A stretch of DNA of 57,830 nucleotides from Ignavibacteriota bacterium (GCA_003820375.1 RPQH01000018.1:1-57830), one strand, 5' to 3'; shown: positions 1-8,813, counted from the first letter of the stretch. The notes: generated from the sequence alone by a model not told the origin. Numbers and translations: made by a program.

Positions 1-212
1 AAATTAACTTTGCAATACCCGAACAAACAAATGTGGTGTTAAAAGTTTATGATCTGTTAGGTCGTGAAGCGGCGGTTTTAGTAAATGGCAATTTGAATGC
101 GGGTTATTATACAGTTGATTTTAACGGTACAAATTACACGAGCGGAGTTTATATATTTAAGCTTGAAACTTCTAATTTTACCGCTTTAAAAAAGATGGTT
201 TTGGTGAAATAA
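1..212 (+). CDS. T9SS cargo protein, C-terminal fragment (5' end outside window)
   Basis: The window opens inside a gene. Reading from base 3 gives 69 residues before a TAA at 210-212, and they match the second half of a T9SS sorting domain: a VYDLLGREAAVLV strand, then SGVYIFKLET and the terminal KKMVLVK. Such domains direct Sec-exported proteins through the outer membrane by the type IX system, usually with removal of the domain and attachment to the cell surface. The part that would show the passenger function lies upstream of the window, so only the sorting class can be given. A clear terminator follows within 20 bases. Confidence 0.85.
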   Translation, partial: INFAIPEQTNVVLKVYDLLGREAAVLVNGNLNAGYYTVDFNGTNYTSGVYIFKLETSNFTALKKMVLVK

Positions 213-229
213 GAACTAATTCACTCGAT

Positions 230-258
230 AAAAAAAGGGGCTTTTAGCCCTTTTTTAT
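230..258 (+). terminator. Rho-independent terminator after the partial T9SS gene
   Basis: A stem with GGGC at 238-241 pairs with GCCC at 247-250. It is extended by an A-run before and a T-run after, and lies 18 bases downstream of the stop codon. Confidence 0.8.
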
Positions 259-486
259 TAATAAGCAATCAATGAATATTAATATATCTTGTTAAGTTAT
301 TAAATCTTGTATATATTATATCTGTTTGTTTTTTATATTATTTAGTTAATCGGGAACAGTTTATTTACTAACATCACAGCAGAACCGGCTTATACATACT
401 GCTGTAATTGCTTTACTCGTAAGCAGGTTAGCAATAATATGAAATCTGCTTTCTCCGGCAAATCTTCTTTAATATACTTACATGAT

Positions 487-2568
487 ATGAAAATTTTTAA
501 AATAATTTGTTGCATCATTTTTCTATTACTGAGTTTTAATTCAGTGAGTTCTTATTGGCTGCAGGATGCAGGAATATTCGGATATCCATATGCAATTGCT
601 GTGAACGGCAATACCATTTATACCGGCTGTGATTTCGGAGTACAAATATCTACAAACAATGGCGGGTCCTGGGCTTTAACTTCTTTATATAATGTCAGAG
701 TTAATGTAATTCTAATAAATGGCAGCAATTTATATGCAGGTACCGGCGGTGCAGGATTTAATACGAAGGGTGTTTATAAGTCCACTGATAATGGTATTAC
801 ATGGACTCAAACTCCATTAAATAATGAAACAGTTGCAGCTTTATGTGTAAGCGGCAATAAGATTTATGCCGGTACAGGTCACGGTGTTTATATATCCACT
901 AATAATGGTACCACTTGGGTACGAATCGGTATGGCTGACAAGTTTATTAATGCAATTACAGTTAACAGCAGCAATATTATTTTTGCCGGTACCGCAGCAG
1001 GGGTTTTCAGGTCAACCAACTATGGGACATTTTGGGGTGGTACAGAATTAAACAATGTAAGCATTCATTCGCTGATTGTAAAAGATGATAAAGTATTTGC
1101 CGCTGCAAACGGCGGAGTTTATATTTCGTACAACAGCGGAATAAACTGGAGCAAGGTCTTTACATGTTCCGGTTCAGTTTACTCACTGGCTTTTAACAGC
1201 ACAAACATTTTTGCAGGTACAAGTAATGAGCTGTATATTTCCAATAATGACGGCAATAACTGGTCACAGGCTTCCCTTACCAATCAGTATAACAATTGGG
1301 ATAGCGGTGTCTGCTGCCTGGCTGTAAATAATAGTAATATTTTTACCGGAGCGGGATACCGGGTACATCTTTCTTCTGATAATGGTGAAAACTGGTCACA
1401 GACCTCATTCAATAACCTTAATATTATATCTCTTGCAGGGACCTACGGTACATCAGGCAGTTACAATGTCTTTTCGGGAGTTGATAACTTTGGTGTTTAT
1501 TCTTCCAACACCATTGGCAGGGACTGGCTTAAGAAGTTTTCTAATGGTAAATATTTTAGGTCCATATTAATTAATGGTACAGATATATTCGCAGGGTGTG
1601 AAAGCATGGGTATATATTTTTCAAGTAATAACGGTGATAATTGGACACAGACTTCTTTAAATAACGGGACTGTAAGGTCATTGGCAAAATACAATAATTC
1701 TATTTTTGCCGGCTCTGATAACGGAATGTATATATCTTCGGATAACGGTGTAAACTGGGCTCAGTCCGGTTTATCCAACCAGGTAATTCATGCAATTGTA
1801 ATGTTAGATGGCAATATATATGCAGGGACATATAACGGAGTTTTTATTTCTTCCAACGGAGGTTCCGCATGGGAACAGACTTCATTAAATAACCGTACGG
1901 TTTTATCACTTGCCGCAAACGGGAATAAGATATTTGCCGGTACAGAAAATAACGGCATATATGAAACTACCGATAACGGTACAAACTGGACTCAACAAAC
2001 TTCCATAAATGATAAAACAGTCAATGCATTGATAGAGCATTGGGGGAATATGTTTGCCGGAACATCTAACTCGGGATTGTTCATGTCTAACGATAATGGT
2101 GTAAACTGGATTGAAATAAATGATGCATTTCCATCCGGAATAAGTGTATATTCGCTTTGCATTTCTAATTATGTTTTAATTGCCGGAACAAATTATGGCA
2201 GCTGGAGAAGAAATATGATTGAACTGATAGGCGTGGAAAATATTTCTAACAGTGTACCGGAAAAGCTTTCTTTATTTCAAAACTATCCCAATCCGTTCAA
2301 TCCATCAACAAAGATAAAGTTTTCAGTACCGAAATCCCCCCTTGAGGGCCGAAGATCCGGTTTTCCGGAAGGTACAGGGGCTGAATTAGTGAAGTGTGCA
2401 GTATTTGATATCCTTGGAAGAGAAGTAACAATTCTTGTCAATGAAGAACTCAAGCCCGGCACATATGAAGCTGAATGGAATGCAAGTGATTTTCCAAGCG
2501 GAGTTTATTTTTATAAACTAACTTCGGAAGGTTACAGCATATCTAAGAAAATGATTTTGATTAAATAG
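487..2568 (+). CDS. Secreted beta-propeller (BNR/sialidase-like repeat) protein with T9SS sorting domain
   Basis: About 693 residues. The upstream ATG at 439 would add 16 polar residues; I chose the ATG at 487 because MKIFKIICCIIFLLLSF begins a normal signal peptide. The body is about twelve repeats of roughly 40 residues with the pattern G-V-Y-x-S-x-[DN]-N-G-x-x-W and an IFAGT strand, typical of BNR/Ycf48-type propellers. No catalytic residues can be assigned. The C-terminus is a T9SS sorting domain (NYPNPFNPST, FDILGREV, SGVYFYKL). Unusually, the loop between the first two strands of that domain is about 17 residues longer than in the other cargo proteins here. Surface location and adhesion or binding are inferred; the substrate is unknown. 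Confidence 0.85.
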   Translation: MKIFKIICCIIFLLLSFNSVSSYWLQDAGIFGYPYAIAVNGNTIYTGCDFGVQISTNNGGSWALTSLYNVRVNVILINGSNLYAGTGGAGFNTKGVYKSTDNGITWTQTPLNNETVAALCVSGNKIYAGTGHGVYISTNNGTTWVRIGMADKFINAITVNSSNIIFAGTAAGVFRSTNYGTFWGGTELNNVSIHSLIVKDDKVFAAANGGVYISYNSGINWSKVFTCSGSVYSLAFNSTNIFAGTSNELYISNNDGNNWSQASLTNQYNNWDSGVCCLAVNNSNIFTGAGYRVHLSSDNGENWSQTSFNNLNIISLAGTYGTSGSYNVFSGVDNFGVYSSNTIGRDWLKKFSNGKYFRSILINGTDIFAGCESMGIYFSSNNGDNWTQTSLNNGTVRSLAKYNNSIFAGSDNGMYISSDNGVNWAQSGLSNQVIHAIVMLDGNIYAGTYNGVFISSNGGSAWEQTSLNNRTVLSLAANGNKIFAGTENNGIYETTDNGTNWTQQTSINDKTVNALIEHWGNMFAGTSNSGLFMSNDNGVNWIEINDAFPSGISVYSLCISNYVLIAGTNYGSWRRNMIELIGVENISNSVPEKLSLFQNYPNPFNPSTKIKFSVPKSPLEGRRSGFPEGTGAELVKCAVFDILGREVTILVNEELKPGTYEAEWNASDFPSGVYFYKLTSEGYSISKKMILIK

Positions 2569-2692
2569 TTCGTGAGAACTATTTATGAAATCCGGCTTTG
2601 CGGGATTGATTAAATAGTTCGTGAACCAAGTAAACCCGGAGAACTCAATTTGAAATTAAGAGTAATACGGAATTAATAAAGTAAATTTAAAT

Positions 2693-2731
2693 AAAAAAGC
2701 AGTACAGGCAAATTACCTGTACTGCTTTTTT
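2693..2731. terminator. Bidirectional terminator between convergent genes
   Basis: GCAGTACAGG pairs perfectly with CCTGTACTGC around a 7-base loop. An A-run lies on the left and a T-run on the right, so it can act for the T9SS gene on the plus strand and the membrane-protein gene on the minus strand. Confidence 0.85.
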
Positions 2732-2755
2732 AATAGCTAAAAAATGTTTTAAATT

Positions 2756-3274
2756 TTACACAGCGGGTGGTGTTTCAACAGGAATCTTCTCCGGATTTTC
2801 AACTGCTGCTGTTACCGGTGCTTTGGGTTTAAGAGTAAGTACGCCAAGTATTCCGATTATCAGGAACATTGCTGCTGTAATATAAAATCCATAAGCAAAT
2901 TCCGCACCTATCGTTTGCCCCCCTTGCTGTATCTCGCTGCCGGTCTTGAACCGGAAGACAAGAATCAGGATGAAACTGAGAAACCCTCCAATCATATAAA
3001 TATTTCTGGAAAGAGCTGTATTGAAAAAGCTAAAAACTAAAATACACAGTGCTAAAACAAAAGCACCTATTATAATTGCGTCGGGTCCTATTTTTTCACT
3101 TTTCTTTTCCGTACTGCCGAAATCCAAACCGCCGCTTGGTGAATAAGATGTTCCGAAAGTTAAATTGTATGCGTTTAAGGTCAGAATGGTTTGTCCACCG
3201 CATGTAAGATTCATGAAAGGTAGGGCAAAACAGACAAAAATAAGTAACGCAACAGCTGGTTTTGCAAATTTCAT
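2756..3274 (-). CDS. Hypothetical four-helix membrane protein
   Basis: 172 residues, not recognised as a named family. A hydrophobic segment at about residues 5-25 is followed by a polar stretch with FGTSYSPSGG. Three further membrane helices (about 68-88, 92-108 and 130-148) precede a Pro/Glu/Val-rich tail of about 25 residues. The first segment could be an uncleaved signal anchor. It is the most downstream gene of a minus-strand group of small membrane proteins (3503-4699), but a gap of over 200 bases separates it from the next one, so co-transcription is uncertain. It shares a bidirectional terminator with the convergent T9SS gene. Function unknown. Confidence 0.7.
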   Translation of the reverse strand: MKFAKPAVALLIFVCFALPFMNLTCGGQTILTLNAYNLTFGTSYSPSGGLDFGSTEKKSEKIGPDAIIIGAFVLALCILVFSFFNTALSRNIYMIGGFLSFILILVFRFKTGSEIQQGGQTIGAEFAYGFYITAAMFLIIGILGVLTLKPKAPVTAAVENPEKIPVETPPAV

Positions 3275-3502
3275 TGTGCCTCCTTTATTGGCTTCTTTTT
3301 AATTTGAGATAAGTCGCTGTTTAATTAAGAGATATTGAGTATTTATAACAATAATTATTTAAAAATTAATTTACCTGTAGTTCAGAATAAATTTAATGTA
3401 AAATTAATTTTAAGAATAAACTGTAAATGCTGTAGCTTAAAAAACTGAATAAACAAAATAATTAATCTGATATGATTGCTTTGCTTATTCTGCTTGTGTT
3501 TG

Positions 3503-3874
3503 TTAAAATACTCCCTTTTCTCTGAGGAAAGCTTTTACATGCTCTTTATTCAAATTAGTTAAAGTGATAATACCAAATACCATGCTGATAATGTTACCGC
3601 ATACTATTGTAACTATTTCTAATATTGCAGCAATCTGGATTGTCTGGTATGTACCTGTTTTGTTTAATGAGCTTAACTTATTATAAGCGATAAAATCCAT
3701 CACGGTACTAATAATGCTGATAATAGGTATAATGAAAAACAGGCATCCAACTCCGCACGTACCAACTACTATTGCCGGTCCGGAAATTACCCAACCAACA
3801 GATACTAATAAGTTAATTATTGCTGAAATAAGAAAGAAAGTTCTTGAGGTTTGTAGTTCTGATATTAATTCCAT
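3503..3874 (-). CDS. Hypothetical small membrane protein
   Basis: 123 residues with two long hydrophobic hairpins: about residues 12-60, containing a Gly/Cys-rich VGTCGVGCLFF turn, and about 80-107. A short soluble tail ends in REKGVF. The organisation (short N-terminus, two helical pairs, charged C-terminus with a K-E-H-V-K-x-F-L motif) resembles small integral membrane proteins found next to DUF4870-type genes, but I do not recognise the family. It lies 73 bases downstream of the DUF4870 pair, on the far side of a terminator, so it probably has its own promoter. Function unknown. Confidence 0.65.
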   Translation of the reverse strand: MELISELQTSRTFFLISAIINLLVSVGWVISGPAIVVGTCGVGCLFFIIPIISIISTVMDFIAYNKLSSLNKTGTYQTIQIAAILEIVTIVCGNIISMVFGIITLTNLNKEHVKAFLREKGVF

Positions 3875-3885
3875 TGTAGTATTTT

Positions 3886-3924
3886 ATAAAAAAAATGCAC
3901 TCATTACATGACTAACGAGTGCAT
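3886..3924 (-). terminator. Rho-independent terminator of the DUF4870 pair
   Basis: On the minus strand ATGCACTC (3917-3924) pairs with GAGTGCAT (3895-3902) and is followed by eight T residues. It sits 24 bases beyond the stop of the gene ending at 3948. Confidence 0.75.
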
Positions 3925-3947
3925 AAAGTTAACAACTTATTTTGATG

Positions 3948-4298
3948 TTATTTGACAAGATTAAACTTTTCTCCATATTGTCCTACCAGAGGAACCGGTT
4001 TTGCTTGTCCCTGAATTGCGTTAATTAAACCCATCACCCATAACACAAAAGCAAATAGATTAATTAAATAAAATATTGCACCGATGCAAACAAATGAGCC
4101 GATAGTTCCTAATATCAATCCAACCACATTTAAAATTAAAATAAGGATAGATTGTTCGGTATGGTACATTGCAAACTTATTATTTCTTGCTTCTTCAACG
4201 AGTAAAGGAACAAAGAAAATGAAGTAAGCTATGATAGCCATAGTTTTGCCGGATTCGACTTCCTGAGGTGTAATATTAAGCTGTCTTGTTTCTGCCAT
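3948..4298 (-). CDS. DUF4870-family membrane protein
   Basis: 116 residues with about three membrane helices. The sequence has an N-terminal AIIAYFIFFVPLL helix, then an NKFAMYHTEQSI segment, then two helices around a short cysteine-containing loop, and ends in VGQYGEKFNLVK. The K-F-x-x-x-H-x-x-Q arrangement after the first helix is the hallmark of DUF4870 (Tic20-like) proteins, whose biochemical role is not established. It lies 14 bases downstream of its paralogue at 4313-4699 and the two probably share a transcript ending at the terminator near 3900. The paralogy suggests a local tandem duplication. Confidence 0.75.
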   Translation of the reverse strand: MAETRQLNITPQEVESGKTMAIIAYFIFFVPLLVEEARNNKFAMYHTEQSILILILNVVGLILGTIGSFVCIGAIFYLINLFAFVLWVMGLINAIQGQAKPVPLVGQYGEKFNLVK

Positions 4299-4312
4299 AA
4301 AATTATCTCCTA

Positions 4313-4699
4313 TTATTTAACTAAGTTAAGTTTTGAACCATATTTACCAACAATTGGTAACTCTTTAACTTTTCCGCCGGCAGCATTGATGATTCCCATT
4401 ATCCATAAAACAAGATATAATATCCAGGGAACTATCATTAGTATAGAAATTCCGCAGGCAAGTGTGCTGCTTATCTGCCCAATGATAAATGTTAATATCC
4501 AGATAGCAATGTAAAATACAAAAAATACTACCAATAAGATGATAGATTGCTCAGTGTGGAACATTGCAAATTTGTTTTCTCTTGCTGCTAACAGCGGAAC
4601 TAAAAAAATGATGTAAGCAAGGATACCCATCATTTTTCCGTCAGCAATTTCTTGTTCGGTAATTGTTGATAGAACAGGTCTTGTAGTGATATTGTCCAT
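4313..4699 (-). CDS. DUF4870-family membrane protein (paralogue)
   Basis: 128 residues, clearly paralogous to the next gene. It shares the I-x-A-Y-x-I-F-x-V-P-L-L first helix, the NKFAMFHTEQSI motif and the terminal V-G-x-Y-G-x-K-x-N-L-V-K. A slightly longer central region adds a helix (FFVFYIAIWILTFIIG) compared with the downstream copy. The family is small integral membrane proteins of unknown function. First gene of a two-gene unit. The gene encoding the FnIII-like secreted protein lies 100 bases upstream behind a weak hairpin at about 4755-4770, so it may or may not be co-transcribed. Confidence 0.75.
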   Translation of the reverse strand: MDNITTRPVLSTITEQEIADGKMMGILAYIIFLVPLLAARENKFAMFHTEQSIILLVVFFVFYIAIWILTFIIGQISSTLACGISILMIVPWILYLVLWIMGIINAAGGKVKELPIVGKYGSKLNLVK

Positions 4700-4754
4700 A
4701 TTTCTTCCTATTAAATTTAATAAAAAGGATTAATTGTCAAAAAAATTATTGATA

Positions 4755-4770
4755 AAGACTGAATAGTCTT
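4755..4770 (-). terminator. Possible weak terminator
   Basis: A six-base-pair stem AAGACT/AGTCTT with a four-base loop is followed on the minus strand, after ten bases, by a run of T. It lies between the 4800-5204 gene and the DUF4870 pair. Confidence 0.3.
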
Positions 4771-4799
4771 CTATAGGAATGTTAAACGTAGATCCGGTT

Positions 4800-5204
4800 C
4801 TATCTGAAAATTGCTTTTATACTGCCCCAGGTACTCCTAACACCTGAGATAATATGCGTGACAGTAATCGTATTAGAATATGTATAGGCACCACTGGTAT
4901 TAATGAGTTTCAGTCGGTAATAATAAATTGGAGGCAAAACATTAGCATTCATTTCATCGTTGAAAAAGTAATAAGAGTTACTGCCGATAGCTCTTACAGA
5001 ACCAATTTGCACAAAATTATTCGGATCTGATGCTGCCCTTTCTATTTCAAAACGGTCCAGGTTATCTTCTGTTCCGGTTTTCCATTCTAAAAGAATTGCA
5101 TCAGGTTCGCTTTTTGCAGTGAAATATTGGATTTCTGTTGCGGCATATAAAACACCAACAATCAGTAATAATAAAAGTCCGGATATGTAGAATTGTTTTT
5201 TCAT
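4800..5204 (-). CDS. Small exported protein with fibronectin-III-like domain
   Basis: About 134 residues. I use the ATG at 5204, which has an AGAAG-type ribosome site eight bases upstream, rather than the GTG at 5213. A signal peptide (residues 1-22) is followed by one beta-sandwich domain that begins IQYFTAKSEPDAILLEWKT and continues DRFEIERA, the typical start of FnIII-like modules placed before sorting domains in Bacteroidota and Ignavibacteria proteins. It carries no T9SS domain. It ends in a basic tail, GVRSTWGSIKAIFR, which looks like a discrete C-terminal motif of unknown purpose. The protein is presumably envelope-located. Confidence 0.7.
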   Translation of the reverse strand: MKKQFYISGLLLLLIVGVLYAATEIQYFTAKSEPDAILLEWKTGTEDNLDRFEIERAASDPNNFVQIGSVRAIGSNSYYFFNDEMNANVLPPIYYYRLKLINTSGAYTYSNTITVTHIISGVRSTWGSIKAIFR

Positions 5205-5373
5205 GGATTTCACTTCTCAAATATAAATGCTAAATCGCATAAAAGCAAGTATTTTAGAATTATAGCGTAATAATAATAATTGTCATTTTTTAATGAATTG
5301 CCGTATTTGGAAGAAAAACCCTAAAGTCTCTTAAAACATTCCGCAAAAAACGAAAAATTTTCAATGATTTTGA

Positions 5374-6504
5374 TTATTCGAGCTTCTTGCTGAATCTTAA
5401 TGAACTGAGCGTAAGAATCATTATTCCAAATAAAAACAACATTAAAACATCAGGCCATAAACTTTCTAACCCCACACCTTTAAGAATTATACCTCTAATG
5501 ATTGTATTAAAATAACGTAAAGGTATAAGATATGTAACATATTGAACGACAACCGGCATATTCTCTATAGGGAAGGCAAAGCCCGAAAGAAAAACCATTG
5601 GCATGATAATCCCGAATGCTGATGTTATCATTGCCTGTGCCTGTGTCTTTGAGATAGTTGATATAAATAATCCTAATCCAAGAGTTGAAAACATAAATAT
5701 AAAAGCACAAACAAATAATAATACAACACTGCCTTTTATCGGGATTTGAAACCAGTATCTTATCATGGCTAAAACCAAAGACTCAGATATAAATCCCAGG
5801 ATGGAAAATGGTATAAATTTACCCAGTATCATTTGATATGGTTTTAATGGAGTTACTATCAATTGCTCCAGTGTCCCGATCTCTCTTTCTTTAACTATTG
5901 CAAGAGAAGTTAACATGGAAGTAACAAGCATTATTATTAATCCAGCAATGCTTGGAAGCATATAATTTCTTGTAGTAAGGTCGGGGTTATACCAGATGCG
6001 TACCTCAGGTTGTATAGAGCCTGATAAAGGAACCTTCATTCCTGAAAGCTGAAAATTTTCGGTTAAAATATTTTGTGAGAACTTCGAAAAAATTCCGTTT
6101 ACATATCCTGAAGCTATTGCGGCTTTATTCCCGTCAGAGCCGTCAAATATTGCCTGCACCTTTGCTGTTTTTTTGCCGCCAATATTTTTTTCGAAATCAG
6201 ACGGAATTACTATTCCGAACATTGCATGACCGTTTGTGATAAGCTCTGTCAGCTCATTATAACTTGTTACATAATAATCAATATCAAAATAACCTGTGCT
6301 TTGAAAATCATTTACCAGATTCCTGCTTGTCTCTGTTCTGTCATTATCTAATATTACGGTATGTATTTCTTTAACATCGAAAGTTGCGGCATACCCCAGA
6401 AAAATCAATTGTATTATGGGAGCTACCAGCGTTGTCATCAGCATTTTTTTATCACGCTTGAACTGAAGGAATTCTTTTATTACAAATTTTAATATTAACT
6501 TCAT
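5374..6504 (-). CDS. ABC-2 type efflux permease (YbhR/YhhJ-like)
   Basis: 376 residues with ABC-2 permease architecture. There is one N-terminal membrane helix (about 22-42), a large extracytoplasmic domain (about 45-175) and five more helices. The conserved cytoplasmic V-K-E-R-E-x-G-T-L-E-Q-L coupling motif sits after the second helix. With the adjacent permease it should form the membrane part of an exporter that passes substrate to the HlyD-type adaptor and TolC-type channel of the same operon. Its start overlaps the stop of the upstream permease by four bases, so translation is probably coupled. It is the last gene of the operon. Substrate unknown; drugs or other hydrophobic toxic compounds would fit the family. 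Confidence 0.88.
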   Translation of the reverse strand: MKLILKFVIKEFLQFKRDKKMLMTTLVAPIIQLIFLGYAATFDVKEIHTVILDNDRTETSRNLVNDFQSTGYFDIDYYVTSYNELTELITNGHAMFGIVIPSDFEKNIGGKKTAKVQAIFDGSDGNKAAIASGYVNGIFSKFSQNILTENFQLSGMKVPLSGSIQPEVRIWYNPDLTTRNYMLPSIAGLIIMLVTSMLTSLAIVKEREIGTLEQLIVTPLKPYQMILGKFIPFSILGFISESLVLAMIRYWFQIPIKGSVVLLFVCAFIFMFSTLGLGLFISTISKTQAQAMITSAFGIIMPMVFLSGFAFPIENMPVVVQYVTYLIPLRYFNTIIRGIILKGVGLESLWPDVLMLFLFGIMILTLSSLRFSKKLE

Positions 6505-7631
6505 TGCAGTTTTGTCCTTTTCATTTTAATAGTTGCTAATAAAAGAAATACTGCAATAAAAATTAAAAGGTAAACCAATTGGTCCCAGTATGCTTCAATA
6601 CCGGTTCCTTTAATAAGAATGGACCTAATTGCTACAAGGAAAAATTTTGCTGGAGTTATGTTTGTTAATACCTGGACTGCAGGCGGCATGCTTTCTATGG
6701 GGAAAATAAATCCTGATAATAATTGCGAAGGTAATTGCGAAAATAATAATCCTATCTGGAATGCTACCTGCTGTGAATCAGAAATTGCTGAAACCAGGAT
6801 ACCAATGCTTAATCCTGAAAAAAGATATAATAATATTGTTAAGAACAAAAGTAAAATACTTCCGTTGATTGGAACGCTGAATAAAAAATAACCGGCTATA
6901 ATTATCAGGAATGCTATTAATAAAGAAAGAATTGCATAAGGTATTATTTTGCCCAATAACAATTCGATTGGTGTAACGGGTGATACGTTTATTTGTTCTA
7001 TTGTTCCAAGCTCTTTCTCCCTGACAATAGCTATAGCAGTTAATACAACTGATAAAGTCATGAGTAAAGAAGCAATCAGTCCCGGAACTAAAAATTGTGT
7101 GGTCTTAAGTTCCGGGTTGAACCAAAAAACAGGCACAAGCTCAACAGGTGTATATATTTTAATTCCGCTGCGTGCCAAAAATTCTTTCTGGTAATTCTGT
7201 GAAAGGTTTCTTGTAGCTATATTTAAGTAGTTCATAACAACGGTAGCAGTGTTCCCGTCAACACCATCCACTAAATATTGAATTTTAGCATCCTGTTTTG
7301 AGTAAAATTTATCCGAAAGGTCTTTAGGTATTACAACAACGCACTGAACATCTTTTCTATCCAACGCACTGTTTATTTCATCACTATCAGTAAAGTATTT
7401 TTCCACATCAAAATAACCGCTGCTTGAAAGAGAATGAATAAACTCCCTGCTTAAAGGTGATCTGTCCTGGTCAAATACACCGATTTTAATATGGTTAACA
7501 TCAAAATTTAAGGCATAACCAAAAAGAATAAGCATGAAGATAGGGAAGAAGAAAACAATAAGTAAAGTTCTTAAATCCCGTCTTACCTGCTTTAATTCTT
7601 TTTTTATTATTGCGTAAATCCTGTGAAACAT
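6501..7631 (-). CDS. ABC-2 type efflux permease (YbhS-like)
   Basis: 376 residues, paralogous to the next gene. It has a first helix at about residues 22-42, a periplasmic domain with the F-D-V-N-H-I and F-D-Q-D-R-S segments, and five C-terminal helices. The coupling motif reads IVREKELGTIEQINVSP. In E. coli the YbhS/YbhR pair forms a heterodimeric channel driven by YbhF, and the two genes here are the equivalent pair. It starts two bases after the ATPase gene and overlaps the second permease by four bases, which indicates tight co-translation. Confidence 0.88.
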   Translation of the reverse strand: MFHRIYAIIKKELKQVRRDLRTLLIVFFFPIFMLILFGYALNFDVNHIKIGVFDQDRSPLSREFIHSLSSSGYFDVEKYFTDSDEINSALDRKDVQCVVVIPKDLSDKFYSKQDAKIQYLVDGVDGNTATVVMNYLNIATRNLSQNYQKEFLARSGIKIYTPVELVPVFWFNPELKTTQFLVPGLIASLLMTLSVVLTAIAIVREKELGTIEQINVSPVTPIELLLGKIIPYAILSLLIAFLIIIAGYFLFSVPINGSILLLFLTILLYLFSGLSIGILVSAISDSQQVAFQIGLLFSQLPSQLLSGFIFPIESMPPAVQVLTNITPAKFFLVAIRSILIKGTGIEAYWDQLVYLLIFIAVFLLLATIKMKRTKLQ

Positions 7632-7633
7632 AT

Positions 7634-8578
7634 TTATTTTTCTTTTGGCTCCAGCAAATTAACAAATACATCTTCAAGTGAGGGCATTATCCTGTCAATT
7701 CTTTTTACAATAATACCTTTCTCATTCAACAGCTTATTTAAATCGTTGATTCTTTCGCCTGTATTTTCCTTAGAAGAAATTGTAGCATGAATATATTTTC
7801 CGAAATATGCTGAATTATCTATCCAGCCGGTGCTGTCAAGTATCGTAATAGCTTCATCAACATTTTCGCATTCTATTTCGAGAATTGTTTTGTTCAGGTA
7901 GTTGGTTTTTAGCTCTTTCGGACTTCCTCCGGCAATAATCTTCCCCGCATTTATCATCATTATTCTGTTGCAGTATTCAGCTTCATCAAGGTAATGAGTT
8001 GTAACAAAAACAGTAGTTCCTCTTTGGGACAGGTCATTTATCAGGTCCCAGAAATTCCTGCGTGAGATAGGGTCAACTCCGCCTGTCGGTTCATCGAGAA
8101 ATACAATTTCAGGTTCATGAATAACGGCACACCCAAGTGCAAGCCGCTGTTTAAAACCACCCGAAAGCTGTTTGGCAAGAGTATTTTCTTTTCCTTCTAA
8201 ATTAGCAATTTTAATTACCCATTTTTTCCGTTCATCCATTCTGCTGTTTTCAAGTCCGTACATCCCGCCAAAGAAATTAATATTCTCATTTACAGTCAGG
8301 TCATTATACAGCGAAAATTTTTGTGACATATACCCGATTATCCGTTTTATCTTATCAGGCTCTTTTTTTACGCTGAATCCGCCGACAGATGCATCACCTG
8401 AAGTCGGCTCAAGAATACCGCATAGCATTTTTATTGTTGTAGATTTACCTGCACCGTTAGCACCAAGAAACCCGAATACTTCACCTTCCTTCACTTCGAA
8501 GTTGATGCTGTCAACCGAAGTGAATTTGCCATACTTCTTTGTAAGATTTCTTACTTCTATTGAATTAGTTTCCTTCAT
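7634..8578 (-). CDS. ABC transporter ATP-binding protein of the efflux system (canonical NBD)
   Basis: 314 residues. Walker A GANGAGKS is at residues 39-46, with a Q-loop at YMSQKFSLY, signature LSGGFKQR and Walker B IVFLDEPTGGVDP. The switch histidine is present in VTTHYLDEAE. A C-terminal regulatory domain of about 80 residues is typical of ABC-2 (CcmA/YbhF-type) ATPases. Together with the second ATPase (10132-11046) it likely corresponds to the two halves of E. coli YbhF, here encoded as separate proteins. It is followed two bases later by the permeases. A 235-base repeat-filled gap separates it from the upstream TolC-type gene. Confidence 0.9.
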   Translation of the reverse strand: MKETNSIEVRNLTKKYGKFTSVDSINFEVKEGEVFGFLGANGAGKSTTIKMLCGILEPTSGDASVGGFSVKKEPDKIKRIIGYMSQKFSLYNDLTVNENINFFGGMYGLENSRMDERKKWVIKIANLEGKENTLAKQLSGGFKQRLALGCAVIHEPEIVFLDEPTGGVDPISRRNFWDLINDLSQRGTTVFVTTHYLDEAEYCNRIMMINAGKIIAGGSPKELKTNYLNKTILEIECENVDEAITILDSTGWIDNSAYFGKYIHATISSKENTGERINDLNKLLNEKGIIVKRIDRIMPSLEDVFVNLLEPKEK

Positions 8579-8604
8579 TAATATTTTCTGCTATCCCATC
8601 CATT

Positions 8605-8806
8605 TTATTTCGAATTTCGGATTGTCAATTTCGAATTACTAAATTTCGAATTTCGGATTGTCAATTTCGAATTGATTAATAAATTTGAAATTGATAAATC
8701 TAACTTCTAACTTCTAACTTCTAACTTCTAACTTCTAACTTCTAACTTCTAACCTCTAATTTAATAAATCAATAAATTCGCAATTGACAATTCGCAATCC
8801 GAAATT
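8605..8806. repeat. Composite repeat block with a (TAACTTC)n tandem repeat
   Basis: Three parts can be seen. First, a directly repeated unit of about 33 bp containing TTTCGGATTGTCAATTTCGA (8605-8637 and 8640-8673). Second, about eight copies of a 7-bp unit TAACTTC (8700-8759). Third, an inverted relative of the first unit (TTCGCAATTGACAATTCGC, 8778-8806). Related TTCG/CGAATT sequence recurs at 28303-28330 and 29770-29855. It lies inside the efflux operon, between the TolC-type gene and the second ATPase gene. Confidence 0.8.
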
Positions 8807-8813
8807 TTTAGAA

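Noticed and set aside
8700..8759. Possible CRISPR array
   Set aside because: The units are contiguous 7-bp repeats without spacers. The other arrays (11191, 15060, 25378, 52195, 57714) are also spacer-free, and no cas genes are present.
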